Shown here one piece after another: positions 43,117 through 51,461 of a stretch of DNA of 64,000 nucleotides. Source of the stretch: JAVVHH01 sp963835135 (lineage in GTDB: Bacteria; Pseudomonadota; Alphaproteobacteria; Acetobacterales; Acetobacteraceae); contig CAWIEF010000003.1 of assembly GCA_963835135.1 (NCBI GenBank), positions 868,001 to 932,000 of the forward strand. Direction: 5' to 3'. Under the pieces are notes generated by a model that saw only the letters and a program-made list of their open reading frames with translations, was not told where the DNA came from and made no database searches. Each line of letters begins with the position of its first letter. Positions within the stretch are counted from its first letter, which is position 1. Position numbers and translations under genes: made by a program.

Positions 43117-43874
43117 TGGTCTTCCGGCTCCTGTTGCTGCTGCTCGTCTCCGGCGCCGCCGAGGCCGCGCGGCCGGTGCCGCAGGATTTTGCCTGGCAGC
43201 CGCATCCGGGCGGCGCCGTGCCGTTGGACGTGCCGTTCACCGATCCGGACGGACATCATACGACGCTGGGTTCGCTGACCGGCATCCCGGTCGTGCTGGC
43301 GCTCGGCTACTTCCACTGTCCGACGCTGTGTGGTCCGGTGCGGGACGACGTGATCGCCGCGCTGGCCGAAAGCGGGCTCGAGGGCGGACGGGAGTACCGC
43401 CTGGTCGTGCTGTCGATCGACCCGGCGGAGACGGTCAAGGACGCGGCCGAAGCGAAGGCCACCGACCTCAAGCGACCGGGCGCAGATGGCCGCGGATGGC
43501 ACTACCTGGCCGGCGATGCGGCGCCGGTCGCGGCCGCGGTCGGCTTCCCATACCGGTGGGATGCGGACCTCCTGCAGTTCGCCCATCCGGCGGGAGTCGT
43601 GGTGCTGACACCCTCCGGACGGATCGGGTCGTATCTGGAAGGCGCCGGTTATGGCGGCGCGGCGATGCGGCAAGCGATCGAGCAGGCCGGCGCGGAACAG
43701 GTGGCAGCGGCCCCCTCCCCGATCCTCCTGCTCTGCTTCCATTACGACGCATCGACCGGCAAATACACGCTCGAGATCTACAAGGTGCTGCGGATCATGG
43801 CCGTGATGACCGTCGTCGGGATCTGCGGCCTGCTCGTGCTGCTGCGCCGCAAGCGCCGGGCTCTCAACGGGTGA
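43116..43874 (+). CDS. SCO1/SenC copper chaperone
   Basis: The 252-residue protein has a signal peptide (FRLLLLLLVSGAAEA), the thioredoxin-fold copper site YFHCPTLCG with both Cys, the distal copper-binding His in LLQFAHPAG and a C-terminal membrane helix with a positively charged tail. SCO proteins deliver copper to the CuA centre of oxidase subunit II. It is convergent with, and overlaps by 11 bases, the last gene of the act-caa3 operon, which carries the matching CuA subunit. This placement supports a role in maturing that oxidase. Confidence 0.93.
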   Translation: MVFRLLLLLLVSGAAEAARPVPQDFAWQPHPGGAVPLDVPFTDPDGHHTTLGSLTGIPVVLALGYFHCPTLCGPVRDDVIAALAESGLEGGREYRLVVLSIDPAETVKDAAEAKATDLKRPGADGRGWHYLAGDAAPVAAAVGFPYRWDADLLQFAHPAGVVVLTPSGRIGSYLEGAGYGGAAMRQAIEQAGAEQVAAAPSPILLLCFHYDASTGKYTLEIYKVLRIMAVMTVVGICGLLVLLRRKRRALNG

Positions 43875-44166
43875 GGTAATCCACCATGGTCATCATCAGC
43901 AGGATCGTCAGCCAGCAGAACCCGAGGAATGCGTAGAAGCGCAGCAGCGGCGCTTCTTCCCGGACCTCCATCGAGAACAGCAGCACGGTCAGGATCATGC
44001 ACAGCGTGAGACCGGCGATGATGAACTGGGTCGTGCGGCCCGGGAAGAACCAGCCCAGGACCACGATCGCGGCCAGGAACGCCACGAGGGCGACGAACGC
44101 GAACACGGGAACCCGCATGGCCGCCCAGAGCTCGCGCTTGTCGCCGGGGGTCATGGCCTGACTCAT
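43864..44166 (-). CDS. cytochrome c oxidase subunit IV
   Basis: The 100-residue protein has three predicted membrane helices (VFAFVALVAFLAAIVVLGWFF; FIIAGLTLCMILTVLLF; FYAFLGFCWLTILLMMTM) and the small-subunit IV pattern of caa3-type oxidases. It is the last gene of the act-cox operon and its start overlaps the subunit III stop by four bases. It probably stabilises the oxidase. Its 3' end converges on SCO1. Confidence 0.85.
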   Translation of the reverse strand: MSQAMTPGDKRELWAAMRVPVFAFVALVAFLAAIVVLGWFFPGRTTQFIIAGLTLCMILTVLLFSMEVREEAPLLRFYAFLGFCWLTILLMMTMVDYLTR

Positions 44167-44843
44167 CGGCCGACGACGTAGAGCACGGGGAAGACCACGA
44201 TCCAGATCAGGTCGATGAAGTGCCAATAGAGGCCATAGATCTCGATGCGGTTCTGGCGCTTGGCGAGGAACCCTGGCTGCCTGGCCATCCATGTCAGCCC
44301 GAGCAGGAGTGCGACGCCGGTGGTCAGATGGAGGCCGTGCAGGGCGGTGGTGACGAAGTAGAGGTTCACGAACAGCCGCGATTGCGGGTCACCCTCCAGC
44401 GCGTAGGGGCCAGGCAGGAAGGGCGTCATGTGCTCTTGCCAGTCGGCGAACCACTCGTAGCCCTTGAGGACCAGGAACAAGCTGCCGAGCGCCGCCGTCG
44501 CCAGCATGCAGCGCACCATCCAGCGCTGGCCGCCGAGGCGGGAGAGCACGATGGCGCCGGACATGGTCAGCGAAGAGCAGATCAGGATGAAGGTGTTGAC
44601 GGCGCCGATCCAGAACTTCAGGTGCGATGCCGCGGCATGGACACTGTCGGGGTACTGGAAGCGCAGCACGAGGGCGATGAGGAACAGGCCGCCGAACAGC
44701 AGCAGTTCGGTCAGCAGCCAGGCCCACATGCCGAGCTCGGCGGCACGCTTCTGTTGGCGCGGGTTGCTGAATTGCTCCTGGGTCTCGATCCCGACCGGCG
44801 ACCCGATGATCGAGGTCGCGGACGCGGCGGCGTCAGCGTGCAT
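44163..44843 (-). CDS. ctaE: cytochrome c oxidase subunit III
   Basis: The 226-residue subunit has five to seven helices with the family patterns RAAELGMWAWLLTELLLFGG, ALVLRFQYPDSVHAAASH, NTFILICSSLTM, FLPGPYALEG and ALHGLHLTTGV and ends in YGLYWHFIDLIWIVVFPVLY. It is the structural subunit of the oxidase that also helps guide oxygen. The ATG lies inside the end of the subunit I gene (11-base overlap), showing translational coupling. The full set of subunits I-IV is contiguous. Confidence 0.93.
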   Translation of the reverse strand: MHADAAASATSIIGSPVGIETQEQFSNPRQQKRAAELGMWAWLLTELLLFGGLFLIALVLRFQYPDSVHAAASHLKFWIGAVNTFILICSSLTMSGAIVLSRLGGQRWMVRCMLATAALGSLFLVLKGYEWFADWQEHMTPFLPGPYALEGDPQSRLFVNLYFVTTALHGLHLTTGVALLLGLTWMARQPGFLAKRQNRIEIYGLYWHFIDLIWIVVFPVLYVVGR

Positions 44844-46488
44844 CGCCAGGCGTCTCCATCGGGTAATCGTAGGGCTCGAAGTCGACGATGGGCGGCGTGG
44901 TGAAGTTGTGCGCCGGCGGCGGAGAGCTGGTGGTCCACTCCAGGCCCTTGGCATCCCACGGATTGGGCGGGGCACGCTTGCCGAACCAGAGCGACCAGAC
45001 GAGATAGACCATGGGGAAGATGTAGCCGGCCGCGAGTACCGTGGCGCCGACGGACGACGCCACGTTCAGGATCTGGAACTCCGGCGGGTAGTCGTGATAG
45101 CGCCGCGGCATGCCGAGATAGCCGAGGATGAATTGGGGGAAGAACGTCGCGTTGAAGCCGATGAAGATGAACACGGCCGAGACGAGGCCCCACCCCTCCG
45201 GATACATGCGGCCGGTGAATTTGGGCCACCAGTAGTGCAGCCCGCCGAGGAAGGCGAGCACGGTCCCGCCGACCATGATGTAGTGGAAATGCGCGACCAC
45301 GAAATACGTGCCGTGGACGTGCTCGTTGATCGACAGCGTGGCCAGGAATAGCCCGGTCAGTCCGCCTATGACGAACAGGCCGATATAGCCCATCGCGTAG
45401 ATCATCGGCGTCTTCAGCCGGATTGATCCCTTGTAGATCGTTGCGGTCCAGTTATAGACCTTGACGGCGGAGGGAACGGCGACCGCGAAGGACAGGATGG
45501 AGAACACCAGCGCCGCGGTGTCGCTCTCGCCGTTGACGAACATGTGGTGGCCCCACACGAAGAAGGTCACCGACGCCAATCCGATCGAGGCGTAGGCGAT
45601 GAAGCGGTAGCCGAAGATCTTCTTCTGCGCGAAGGCGGGCACGATCTCGCTGATCACGCCCATGCCGGGCAGCACCATGATGTAGACGGCCGGGTGCGAG
45701 TAAAACCAGAATAGATGTTCGAACAGCACCGGGTCGCCGCCGAGATTGGGGTCGAAGATGCCGATGCCGAACGCCCGCTCGAGCACCAGCAGGATCAGCG
45801 CCATGGTGATCACGGGCGTGGCCAGCAGGAAGATCAGGCTGACGGCGTAATGCGTCCAGACGAAGATCGGCATGCGGAACCAGGTCATGCCGGGCGCGCG
45901 CATGGTGTGGATGGTGACGACGAAATTGAGCCCGGTCAGGATCGACGAGAACCCGGCGATGATCACGCCGATCAGCGCGGGGATGACGTAGGTGTTGGAG
46001 AAGGCAGTCGAGAACGGCGCGTAGAACGTCCAGCCGGTGTCGACGCCGCCGATGATGATGTCCACCACCGCAAACAGCGACCCGGTGACGAACACGTACC
46101 AGCTCAACAGGTTGAGACGCGGAAAGGCGAGGTCCTTGGCGCCGATCATCAGCGGCAGCAGGAAATTGCCGAACGTGGCCGGGATGGACGGGATCAGGAA
46201 AAACCAGACCATCACCACGCCATGGATGGTGAACAGCTTGTTGTAGGTGTCCGACGTGAAGATCGCGCCGTTGGGCACGACCAGCGAGAGACGCACGAGA
46301 CCGGCGGCGATGGCCCCGATGACGAAGAAGACCGTGATCGCGAAGAGGTACATCACCGCGATCCGCTTGTGGTCGGTGGTGAAGAACCAGGAGCGCAGCG
46401 TGTGCGCCTCGTGCAGATAGTCGGGCTCGCGGTCGAGCGTGATGCGCGGGGTGGGCGGATCGCGGAGCGAGCTGTCCAACGGGCTCAT
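44833..46488 (-). CDS. ctaD: cytochrome c oxidase subunit I, type A2 (caa3)
   Basis: The 551-residue catalytic subunit binds heme a, heme a3 and CuB and pumps protons. The low-spin heme ligand His is in FTIHGVVMVWFFLIPSIPA; the CuB/crosslinked region is WFYSHPAVYIMVLPG, residues about 261-275, with YS in place of the Glu of type A1 (GHPEVY), which classes it as type A2. HHMFVNG provides the other CuB His pair and INEHVHGTYFVVAHFHY the heme a/a3 ligands. The start overlaps subunit II by four bases. Electrons arrive from the cytochrome c domain fused to subunit II. Confidence 0.96.
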   Translation of the reverse strand: MSPLDSSLRDPPTPRITLDREPDYLHEAHTLRSWFFTTDHKRIAVMYLFAITVFFVIGAIAAGLVRLSLVVPNGAIFTSDTYNKLFTIHGVVMVWFFLIPSIPATFGNFLLPLMIGAKDLAFPRLNLLSWYVFVTGSLFAVVDIIIGGVDTGWTFYAPFSTAFSNTYVIPALIGVIIAGFSSILTGLNFVVTIHTMRAPGMTWFRMPIFVWTHYAVSLIFLLATPVITMALILLVLERAFGIGIFDPNLGGDPVLFEHLFWFYSHPAVYIMVLPGMGVISEIVPAFAQKKIFGYRFIAYASIGLASVTFFVWGHHMFVNGESDTAALVFSILSFAVAVPSAVKVYNWTATIYKGSIRLKTPMIYAMGYIGLFVIGGLTGLFLATLSINEHVHGTYFVVAHFHYIMVGGTVLAFLGGLHYWWPKFTGRMYPEGWGLVSAVFIFIGFNATFFPQFILGYLGMPRRYHDYPPEFQILNVASSVGATVLAAGYIFPMVYLVWSLWFGKRAPPNPWDAKGLEWTTSSPPPAHNFTTPPIVDFEPYDYPMETPGDAR

Positions 46489-47447
46489 GGCGATGCCTCC
46501 TTGGCGGCGGCGGGCACCGCCCCGCTGCGGATGAAGGCGACGAGCTGGTTCATCTCATCCTCCTTGATCACGCCCTTGTAGGTGGGCATGACCTGCTTGT
46601 AGCCGGCGATCCGGTCGCGGTCCGGATCGAGGATCTTCTCGCGGATGAAGGCGTCGTCGGCGATCACGGTGCCGCCTTTGGCGAGCGGGACCGGAGCGCC
46701 GGCGAGACCGGCCAGGGTGGGGGCGCGGCCCGTGTTGCTCCCCTCATGGCAACCGCCGCAGCCGAGTTGGGCGAAGAGGCGGGCGCCGCCGGCCTGTAGG
46801 CTGATTGAGCTACCGGCCTTGGTGAGCCAGTCCGCATAGTCGGCTGGCGTCATGACGGTCAGCAGACCGCCCATCACCGAGTGGTCTGTGCCGCAGAACT
46901 CGCTGCAGAGGATGCGATAGGTGCCCGGCCGGTCCGCGTTGAACCAGAGCTGCGTGTAGCGGCCCGGCAGCGTCTCCATCTGGATGCGCAGCGCCGGGAT
47001 GTAGAGCGAGTGGATCACGTCCTGGCTGATCATGTTGATGACGATCGGCCTGCCGGTCGGCACGTGCAGGTCGTTGATCTCGGCCTGGCCGCCCGGATGC
47101 TGGAACTTCCACATCCACTGGCGGCCGATCGCCTCGATGCGCATGGCATCGGCCGGCGGGTTCTTGTGGCCGATGAACATCACCGCCCCCCAGGCGAAGA
47201 AGATGAGCGTCAACACGAAGGGGATCAGCATCCAGCTGATCTCGAGCGTGCGGTCGCGGTCCTCGCGGTATGCCCGGTTGACCGTCTTGCCGTCGCGGTA
47301 GCGGACGGCGAACACCGTGATGCCGATGAAGATCGGCACCACGAGCATCAGCGTCAGGATCGTGAACAGCCAGATCAGATGGTCGGTCTCGGCCGCCGAG
47401 GCGGAGGCCGAGGCGGGCCAGAGCGAGAGCGATTGCTCGGGCTTCAT
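46485..47447 (-). CDS. ctaC: cytochrome c oxidase subunit II with fused cytochrome c domain
   Basis: The 320-residue subunit has two N-terminal membrane helices, a CuA cupredoxin domain with the site ILCSEFCGTDHSVMGG and a C-terminal class I cytochrome c domain with CGGCH and a later Met ligand (YKQVMPTYKG). The fused heme domain defines caa3-type oxidases and lets the enzyme take electrons directly from Alternative Complex III. The ATG overlaps the upstream 183-residue gene as ATGA. SCO1 for its CuA is encoded close by on the other strand. Confidence 0.95.
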   Translation of the reverse strand: MKPEQSLSLWPASASASAAETDHLIWLFTILTLMLVVPIFIGITVFAVRYRDGKTVNRAYREDRDRTLEISWMLIPFVLTLIFFAWGAVMFIGHKNPPADAMRIEAIGRQWMWKFQHPGGQAEINDLHVPTGRPIVINMISQDVIHSLYIPALRIQMETLPGRYTQLWFNADRPGTYRILCSEFCGTDHSVMGGLLTVMTPADYADWLTKAGSSISLQAGGARLFAQLGCGGCHEGSNTGRAPTLAGLAGAPVPLAKGGTVIADDAFIREKILDPDRDRIAGYKQVMPTYKGVIKEDEMNQLVAFIRSGAVPAAAKEASP

Positions 47448-47995
47448 GGCGGCGGCGCCAAGGGTTGGCCGGCCGTCAGCGCCATCGCGCGGCCGATCGG
47501 GATCCGGGCATGGGTGTGCCCCGCATCGAGATAGGCATAGGCGTCGAGCAGATCGTCCTCCCCCCGGCGCTGCTGGGCGATATCGCCCAGCGGGTCGCGC
47601 TGAAGATGCGGCTCGGGCGGCGTGATGAGAGCGGTCTGCTCGCTGGTAAGCGCCGGGCGGTTGCTCTGCTGGATGCTGGTGACCCACAGGCGCAGGCCGA
47701 CCATGGCGCAGATCATGCAGACCGCGACCGAGCCCAGCAGCAGGACCAGCTTGGCCATGAGGCCGCCGCGCATGTCGAGCGTCTCGTGGCCGGCTCCACG
47801 GGCGACCCCACTGGGCGGGGTGGCGGGCCGGCCGCGGCCGCTGGCTTCGTCATAGCGGACGCCGACCAGCGCCCGGAGCGGAGCCAGATTGAGGCGCCGG
47901 ACGAGCAGCGCCGCCGCCCCGAGCGCGGCGACGCCGGTCGCGAACCAGGTGGCGGTGCGCGCCGTCGAACGGGTGCGGGGTTCCTGGCGTCTCAT
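47444..47995 (-). CDS. unknown 183-residue membrane protein between ActF and oxidase subunit II
   Basis: The protein has a first hydrophobic helix at residues about 15-35 and a second at about 80-105 (LMAKLVLLLGSVAVCMICAMVG). The C-terminal 75 residues are soluble and include DLLDAYAYLDAGHTHARIPIGRAMAL, which resembles a motif (Y-x-W/Y-x-D-x(4)-ARIPIDRAM) I recall from small proteins encoded in oxidase operons. It overlaps both neighbours by four bases, so it is made together with the complexes. It may be an assembly factor or a supernumerary linker subunit; no catalytic residues are evident. Confidence 0.8.
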   Translation of the reverse strand: MRRQEPRTRSTARTATWFATGVAALGAAALLVRRLNLAPLRALVGVRYDEASGRGRPATPPSGVARGAGHETLDMRGGLMAKLVLLLGSVAVCMICAMVGLRLWVTSIQQSNRPALTSEQTALITPPEPHLQRDPLGDIAQQRRGEDDLLDAYAYLDAGHTHARIPIGRAMALTAGQPLAPPP

Positions 47996-48996
47996 CGCGC
48001 GCGGGCCGCCCGTGGCGCCGAGAGGAGCATGATCGCGCCCGCCAGCAAGCCGCCGAAGCCGAGCAGGGCCAGCAGATCGGCGAACCCCAGCGTCATTCGG
48101 CCGTGGAAGGCCGGCAACACGAACAGCAGCGTGACCAGCAGAAGGGCTAGGACGATCATGGCGCTGAGCGTCGCCATCGCGACAGGAATGCGGCCCAGCA
48201 ACGATGGCAGCAGCGCGACGCCGGCAAGTCCGGCCACGGCCGCAAAAGCGACGATGGGGGTGCCGCTGCCGGCGAACCGCGCGACATACCAGCCCGCCTC
48301 CTCCGGGAGATTGGCGGACCAGGTGACCAGGAACTGCGCGAACTGCAGGAACACCCAGAACGCCATCAGCAGGCCGAGCAGCAATCCCACATGGGCGTGC
48401 ACCCGGTCCCGCGCGCCGGTGCGGACGGCCACGATCAGCCCGGCCAGCGCGCCGGCCAGCGCCATCTGACCCGCGTTCAACAGCAGACCGGCCAGCGACG
48501 AGCCGAGGGCGGGCTGCGGCGCGAGGACCCAATCGACCCCGAGCACGGCCCCGAGAAACAGGCTGAGCAGCAGCCCGAGCGCCGCCAAGGCGCGCCGCGG
48601 GCGGCGCGGCGTGATCCAAAACAGGAGCGCGAACAGCGACAGCACGATGAGGATGATCCCGTCACGCAGGGCCAGCGCGGCGGGAGCGGTCCACCATCCC
48701 GGCAAGGCGCCCGGAAGATCGGGCCGGCCGAATAGACCCGACAGGGACCCCAGCAGCGGAAGCGCGAGAACGATGCCGAGCGGCAGCAACGGCAGCATGG
48801 ACCGCAGCACCGGCAGCAGCGGCGACCCGGTCGCGCCCGCGCCCTCCAAGCCCATCACGATCGGCAGCGCGCCCATGGGCACCCCGATGCAGAACAGCCA
48901 GGCGGCGAAATAGCCCGGCATCGACGCGGCCACCGCCCACCAGGCCAGGCCGGCCACCAGGCCGAACGCGAGGAGGATCGTCGCCGGGCGCTTCAT
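47992..48996 (-). CDS. actF: Alternative Complex III quinol-side membrane subunit ActF
   Basis: The 334-residue polytopic protein has about ten helices. It begins PATILLAFGLVAGLAWWAV and contains a PEEAGWYVARFAG loop like that of ActF, the second quinone-related NrfD-like subunit of ACIII. It is somewhat shorter than the roughly 400 residues I expect for ActF. It sits in the canonical position at the end of actABCDEF with ATGA overlaps on both sides. It helps the NrfD-like ActC bind quinol. Confidence 0.85.
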   Translation of the reverse strand: MKRPATILLAFGLVAGLAWWAVAASMPGYFAAWLFCIGVPMGALPIVMGLEGAGATGSPLLPVLRSMLPLLPLGIVLALPLLGSLSGLFGRPDLPGALPGWWTAPAALALRDGIILIVLSLFALLFWITPRRPRRALAALGLLLSLFLGAVLGVDWVLAPQPALGSSLAGLLLNAGQMALAGALAGLIVAVRTGARDRVHAHVGLLLGLLMAFWVFLQFAQFLVTWSANLPEEAGWYVARFAGSGTPIVAFAAVAGLAGVALLPSLLGRIPVAMATLSAMIVLALLLVTLLFVLPAFHGRMTLGFADLLALLGFGGLLAGAIMLLSAPRAARAR

Positions 48997-49523
48997 TTCG
49001 ACGCGTCCAGCTCGGTCCGCGCGTCCGCCGGAAGGCTGGCGACGGCCGTGTTCTGGCTGCGCTGCAAGGCGCGGATATAGGCGACGATCGCCCAGCGGTC
49101 GGCCGGGCTGACGCGCGTGTCGTAGGCATACATCACGCCGTAGCCCTTCGTGATGGCGTCATAGAAGACGGTGTTGTCCGCGGTACGCAGCGAGCCCTCG
49201 GTGAGCGAAGGCGGTTGCGGGAAGCCGCGTTGCACGATCATGCCTCTGCCGTTGCCGGAACGGCCGTGGCACGGAGTGCAGAAAATCTCGTATCGTTGTT
49301 GGCCACGCTCGAGCAGCTCAGCCGAAACCACTGCCGGCGCTGGGACATCGGCTTGGTATGGCTGGCGCGCGACCGTGCCGTCGGGCGGATGGCGCATCGA
49401 CATCCCGTTGGCGAAGAAACGGCTCTGATCCCAGCTTCGAAGATAGCGCTGCACGTACATGTCCTCGCGCTTGCAGCCGGCCAGCAGTGATGCAACGGCG
49501 AGCAGGAGTAGGACCGGCCTCAT
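48993..49523 (-). CDS. actE: Alternative Complex III monoheme cytochrome c ActE
   Basis: The 176-residue protein has a lipoprotein signal (LLLLAVASLLAGC), so it is anchored to the outer face of the inner membrane. It then carries one heme site, CTPCH, in a class I cytochrome c domain (YEIFCTPCHGRSGNGRGMI), with a later YGVMYAYDTRV segment offering the Met ligand. ActE probably passes electrons from ActA to the cytochrome c domain of the oxidase. It overlaps ActD and ActF by four bases each. Confidence 0.92.
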   Translation of the reverse strand: MRPVLLLLAVASLLAGCKREDMYVQRYLRSWDQSRFFANGMSMRHPPDGTVARQPYQADVPAPAVVSAELLERGQQRYEIFCTPCHGRSGNGRGMIVQRGFPQPPSLTEGSLRTADNTVFYDAITKGYGVMYAYDTRVSPADRWAIVAYIRALQRSQNTAVASLPADARTELDASK

Positions 49524-50080
49524 CGCGGCACGCGGCGTATGGCGCTGGGGCGGGACGGCAGGGCTGCCAGCACGGCCTCGATCGCGCCCGCGTCGAACCT
49601 GTCGTCGCGGGCTTCGACGGCGACGAAGAACCGGTCGGCGGTCACGCGGGTGAAGTTGTGGATGTTGAAGGCCGGATGGTTCAGCCTTGGCAAGCGGCTG
49701 AGCAGCAGCATGAGCGAATAGACAGCCACGGCTCCCAAGAGGCCGCCGAACGAGATGCTCGGCACGACGAAGGCCGGCCAAGAGAAGGGCGGCCGGCCGC
49801 CGATGTCGAACCGGTATCCCCACACGGTGCCGTAGGTGCACATGGCGAACATCGCCGCGGCGCCCACGACCGCGGCGGCGAGCGCGAACGGGTAGATCGG
49901 CTGGAAGCGGAGCCCGAGCGCTTCGGGGGCGCCCTCGACCGGCACGGGCGAGAACGCGGTGACATGGCCGAAGGCGCGGGGCATCAGCGTCCGGATCGCC
50001 GACAGCATCGCCTCCGACGTGTCAAACTCGGCCGACACGCCCCAGAGTGGGGCGCCGGAGTGGTGCTTCGGCTCAGCCAT
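49520..50080 (-). CDS. actD: Alternative Complex III subunit ActD (DUF3341)
   Basis: The 186-residue subunit opens with a soluble domain (GVSAEFDTSEAMLSAIRTL, GHVTAFSPVPVEGAPEALGL), followed by two membrane helices and a short C-terminal tail, the DUF3341 arrangement of ActD. It contacts ActB and ActC in known structures and is not redox active. It overlaps the ActC gene by eight bases and the ActE gene by four. Confidence 0.92.
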   Translation of the reverse strand: MAEPKHHSGAPLWGVSAEFDTSEAMLSAIRTLMPRAFGHVTAFSPVPVEGAPEALGLRFQPIYPFALAAAVVGAAAMFAMCTYGTVWGYRFDIGGRPPFSWPAFVVPSISFGGLLGAVAVYSLMLLLSRLPRLNHPAFNIHNFTRVTADRFFVAVEARDDRFDAGAIEAVLAALPSRPSAIRRVPR

Positions 50081-51461
50081 TCCGGCGCGCCGGTCTGGCC
50101 GGCAGCAGCCAGCGCAGGTTGACGATCGAGATCACCGGGACATAGCGGAGCGCCAACAGGAACAGGAACAGGAACAGCCCGGCGGTGCCGATGAAGGTTG
50201 CCAGCCCGACCACGCTGATGGCGTAGGCGTGCGAGGCCGACGGCAAGAAGTCTTGCTGCAGCGTTATGACGATCAGCATGAAATGGTCACACCAGGATCC
50301 GAGCGCGACCAGTACGCCCACCAGGCCGAACACCAAGCCGGACCGGCGCAGCGCCGGTATCCAGAACAGCTGGGGCGGCAGCACCGAGCATAAGATGCTG
50401 CCCCAGGTGGCCCAGGCATGCGAACCGTGCAGTCGCCGGGCCATGACGCCCTGATCGTATGCGCTGCCATACAGGGCTGAACCGCCGAACGAGCACATGT
50501 CGCAGTAGAGGAACAGCAACGCCAGCGCGAGCATCAGCCCGGCGAGCAGGTCGACGTGGCGTGGCGTGAGGAGCGGCTTGTAGGGCATCACGAAGCGCAC
50601 GATGGCGAGCAGCGTGCCGGTGACGGCGACGCCGGAGAGCAGCGCCTGAACGATGTACGAGATCGGCAGCATCGGATCGTGCCAACCGGGCTCGGCGGTG
50701 CCGGCGAACATGACCGCCGCGCCGGTCTGCAGCGAGAGGACGACGACCAGGCCGAGAAGGGCGATGGCGCGGTAGGAGTGCTCCCAGCGTTGCCAATGCG
50801 TCACCGAGCCGCGCCAGCCGAGCGCCGGGATGCCGTAGAGCCGCGCCTTGAGCCGCCGGGTGAACGCGCCGGGCTTGCCCTCGTCTTGATACATCAGCTC
50901 GATCGCCCGGTCCCGCATGGCGGCGAGGTCCGGGATCAGGCCGGTGAACCAGAACAGGAAGGCGACGCCGAGGAAAGACACGATGTCGATCGCATCCCAG
51001 AAGAGCGGGCTGCGGACCTGCGGCCAGAGTTGGAAAGTGTTGGGATAGGGCAGGTTCCAGTAGAAGAACCACGGCCGCCCCAGGTGGATGATCGGATAGA
51101 GCCCGGCGGCAGATACGCCCAGCAGCGCCACCGTTTCGGCGAGCCGGTTGACCGCACCCCGCCACTCCACGCCGAGCAGCAGCAGGAGCGCGGACACACT
51201 GAGGCTCCCGGTGGCGACGCCGATCCACCAATCGTAGCCGACGATGTCGAGCGCCCAGGTGACCGGGACGTTGTTGCCCCACACGCCGACGCCCTCGTAG
51301 AGCAGCCAAGCGACGCTCGCGACGAGCAAGCCCATCAGGGCGAGGGCGACGCCGAAGGCGATCCACCAGCGCCAGCGTGCCCGGTGCTCGAGCGTGACGG
51401 CGGTGACCAGGCGCCCGCCGCTGGCCCAGCTCGGACGCCCCGTTTCGATGAGCTCGCTCAT
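50073..51461 (-). CDS. actC: Alternative Complex III NrfD-like quinol-binding subunit ActC
   Basis: The 462-residue membrane protein has about ten helices of the NrfD/PsrC fold: VTWALDIVGYDWWIGVATGSLSVSALLLL near the N-terminus, GLYPIIHLGRPWFFYWNLPYPN, FWFTGLIPDLAAMRD and later helices. ActC holds the quinol-oxidation site near the periplasmic surface that feeds the iron-sulfur clusters of ActB. It overlaps actB by four bases. The family motifs are intact. Confidence 0.93.
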   Translation of the reverse strand: MSELIETGRPSWASGGRLVTAVTLEHRARWRWWIAFGVALALMGLLVASVAWLLYEGVGVWGNNVPVTWALDIVGYDWWIGVATGSLSVSALLLLLGVEWRGAVNRLAETVALLGVSAAGLYPIIHLGRPWFFYWNLPYPNTFQLWPQVRSPLFWDAIDIVSFLGVAFLFWFTGLIPDLAAMRDRAIELMYQDEGKPGAFTRRLKARLYGIPALGWRGSVTHWQRWEHSYRAIALLGLVVVLSLQTGAAVMFAGTAEPGWHDPMLPISYIVQALLSGVAVTGTLLAIVRFVMPYKPLLTPRHVDLLAGLMLALALLFLYCDMCSFGGSALYGSAYDQGVMARRLHGSHAWATWGSILCSVLPPQLFWIPALRRSGLVFGLVGVLVALGSWCDHFMLIVITLQQDFLPSASHAYAISVVGLATFIGTAGLFLFLFLLALRYVPVISIVNLRWLLPARPARRNG

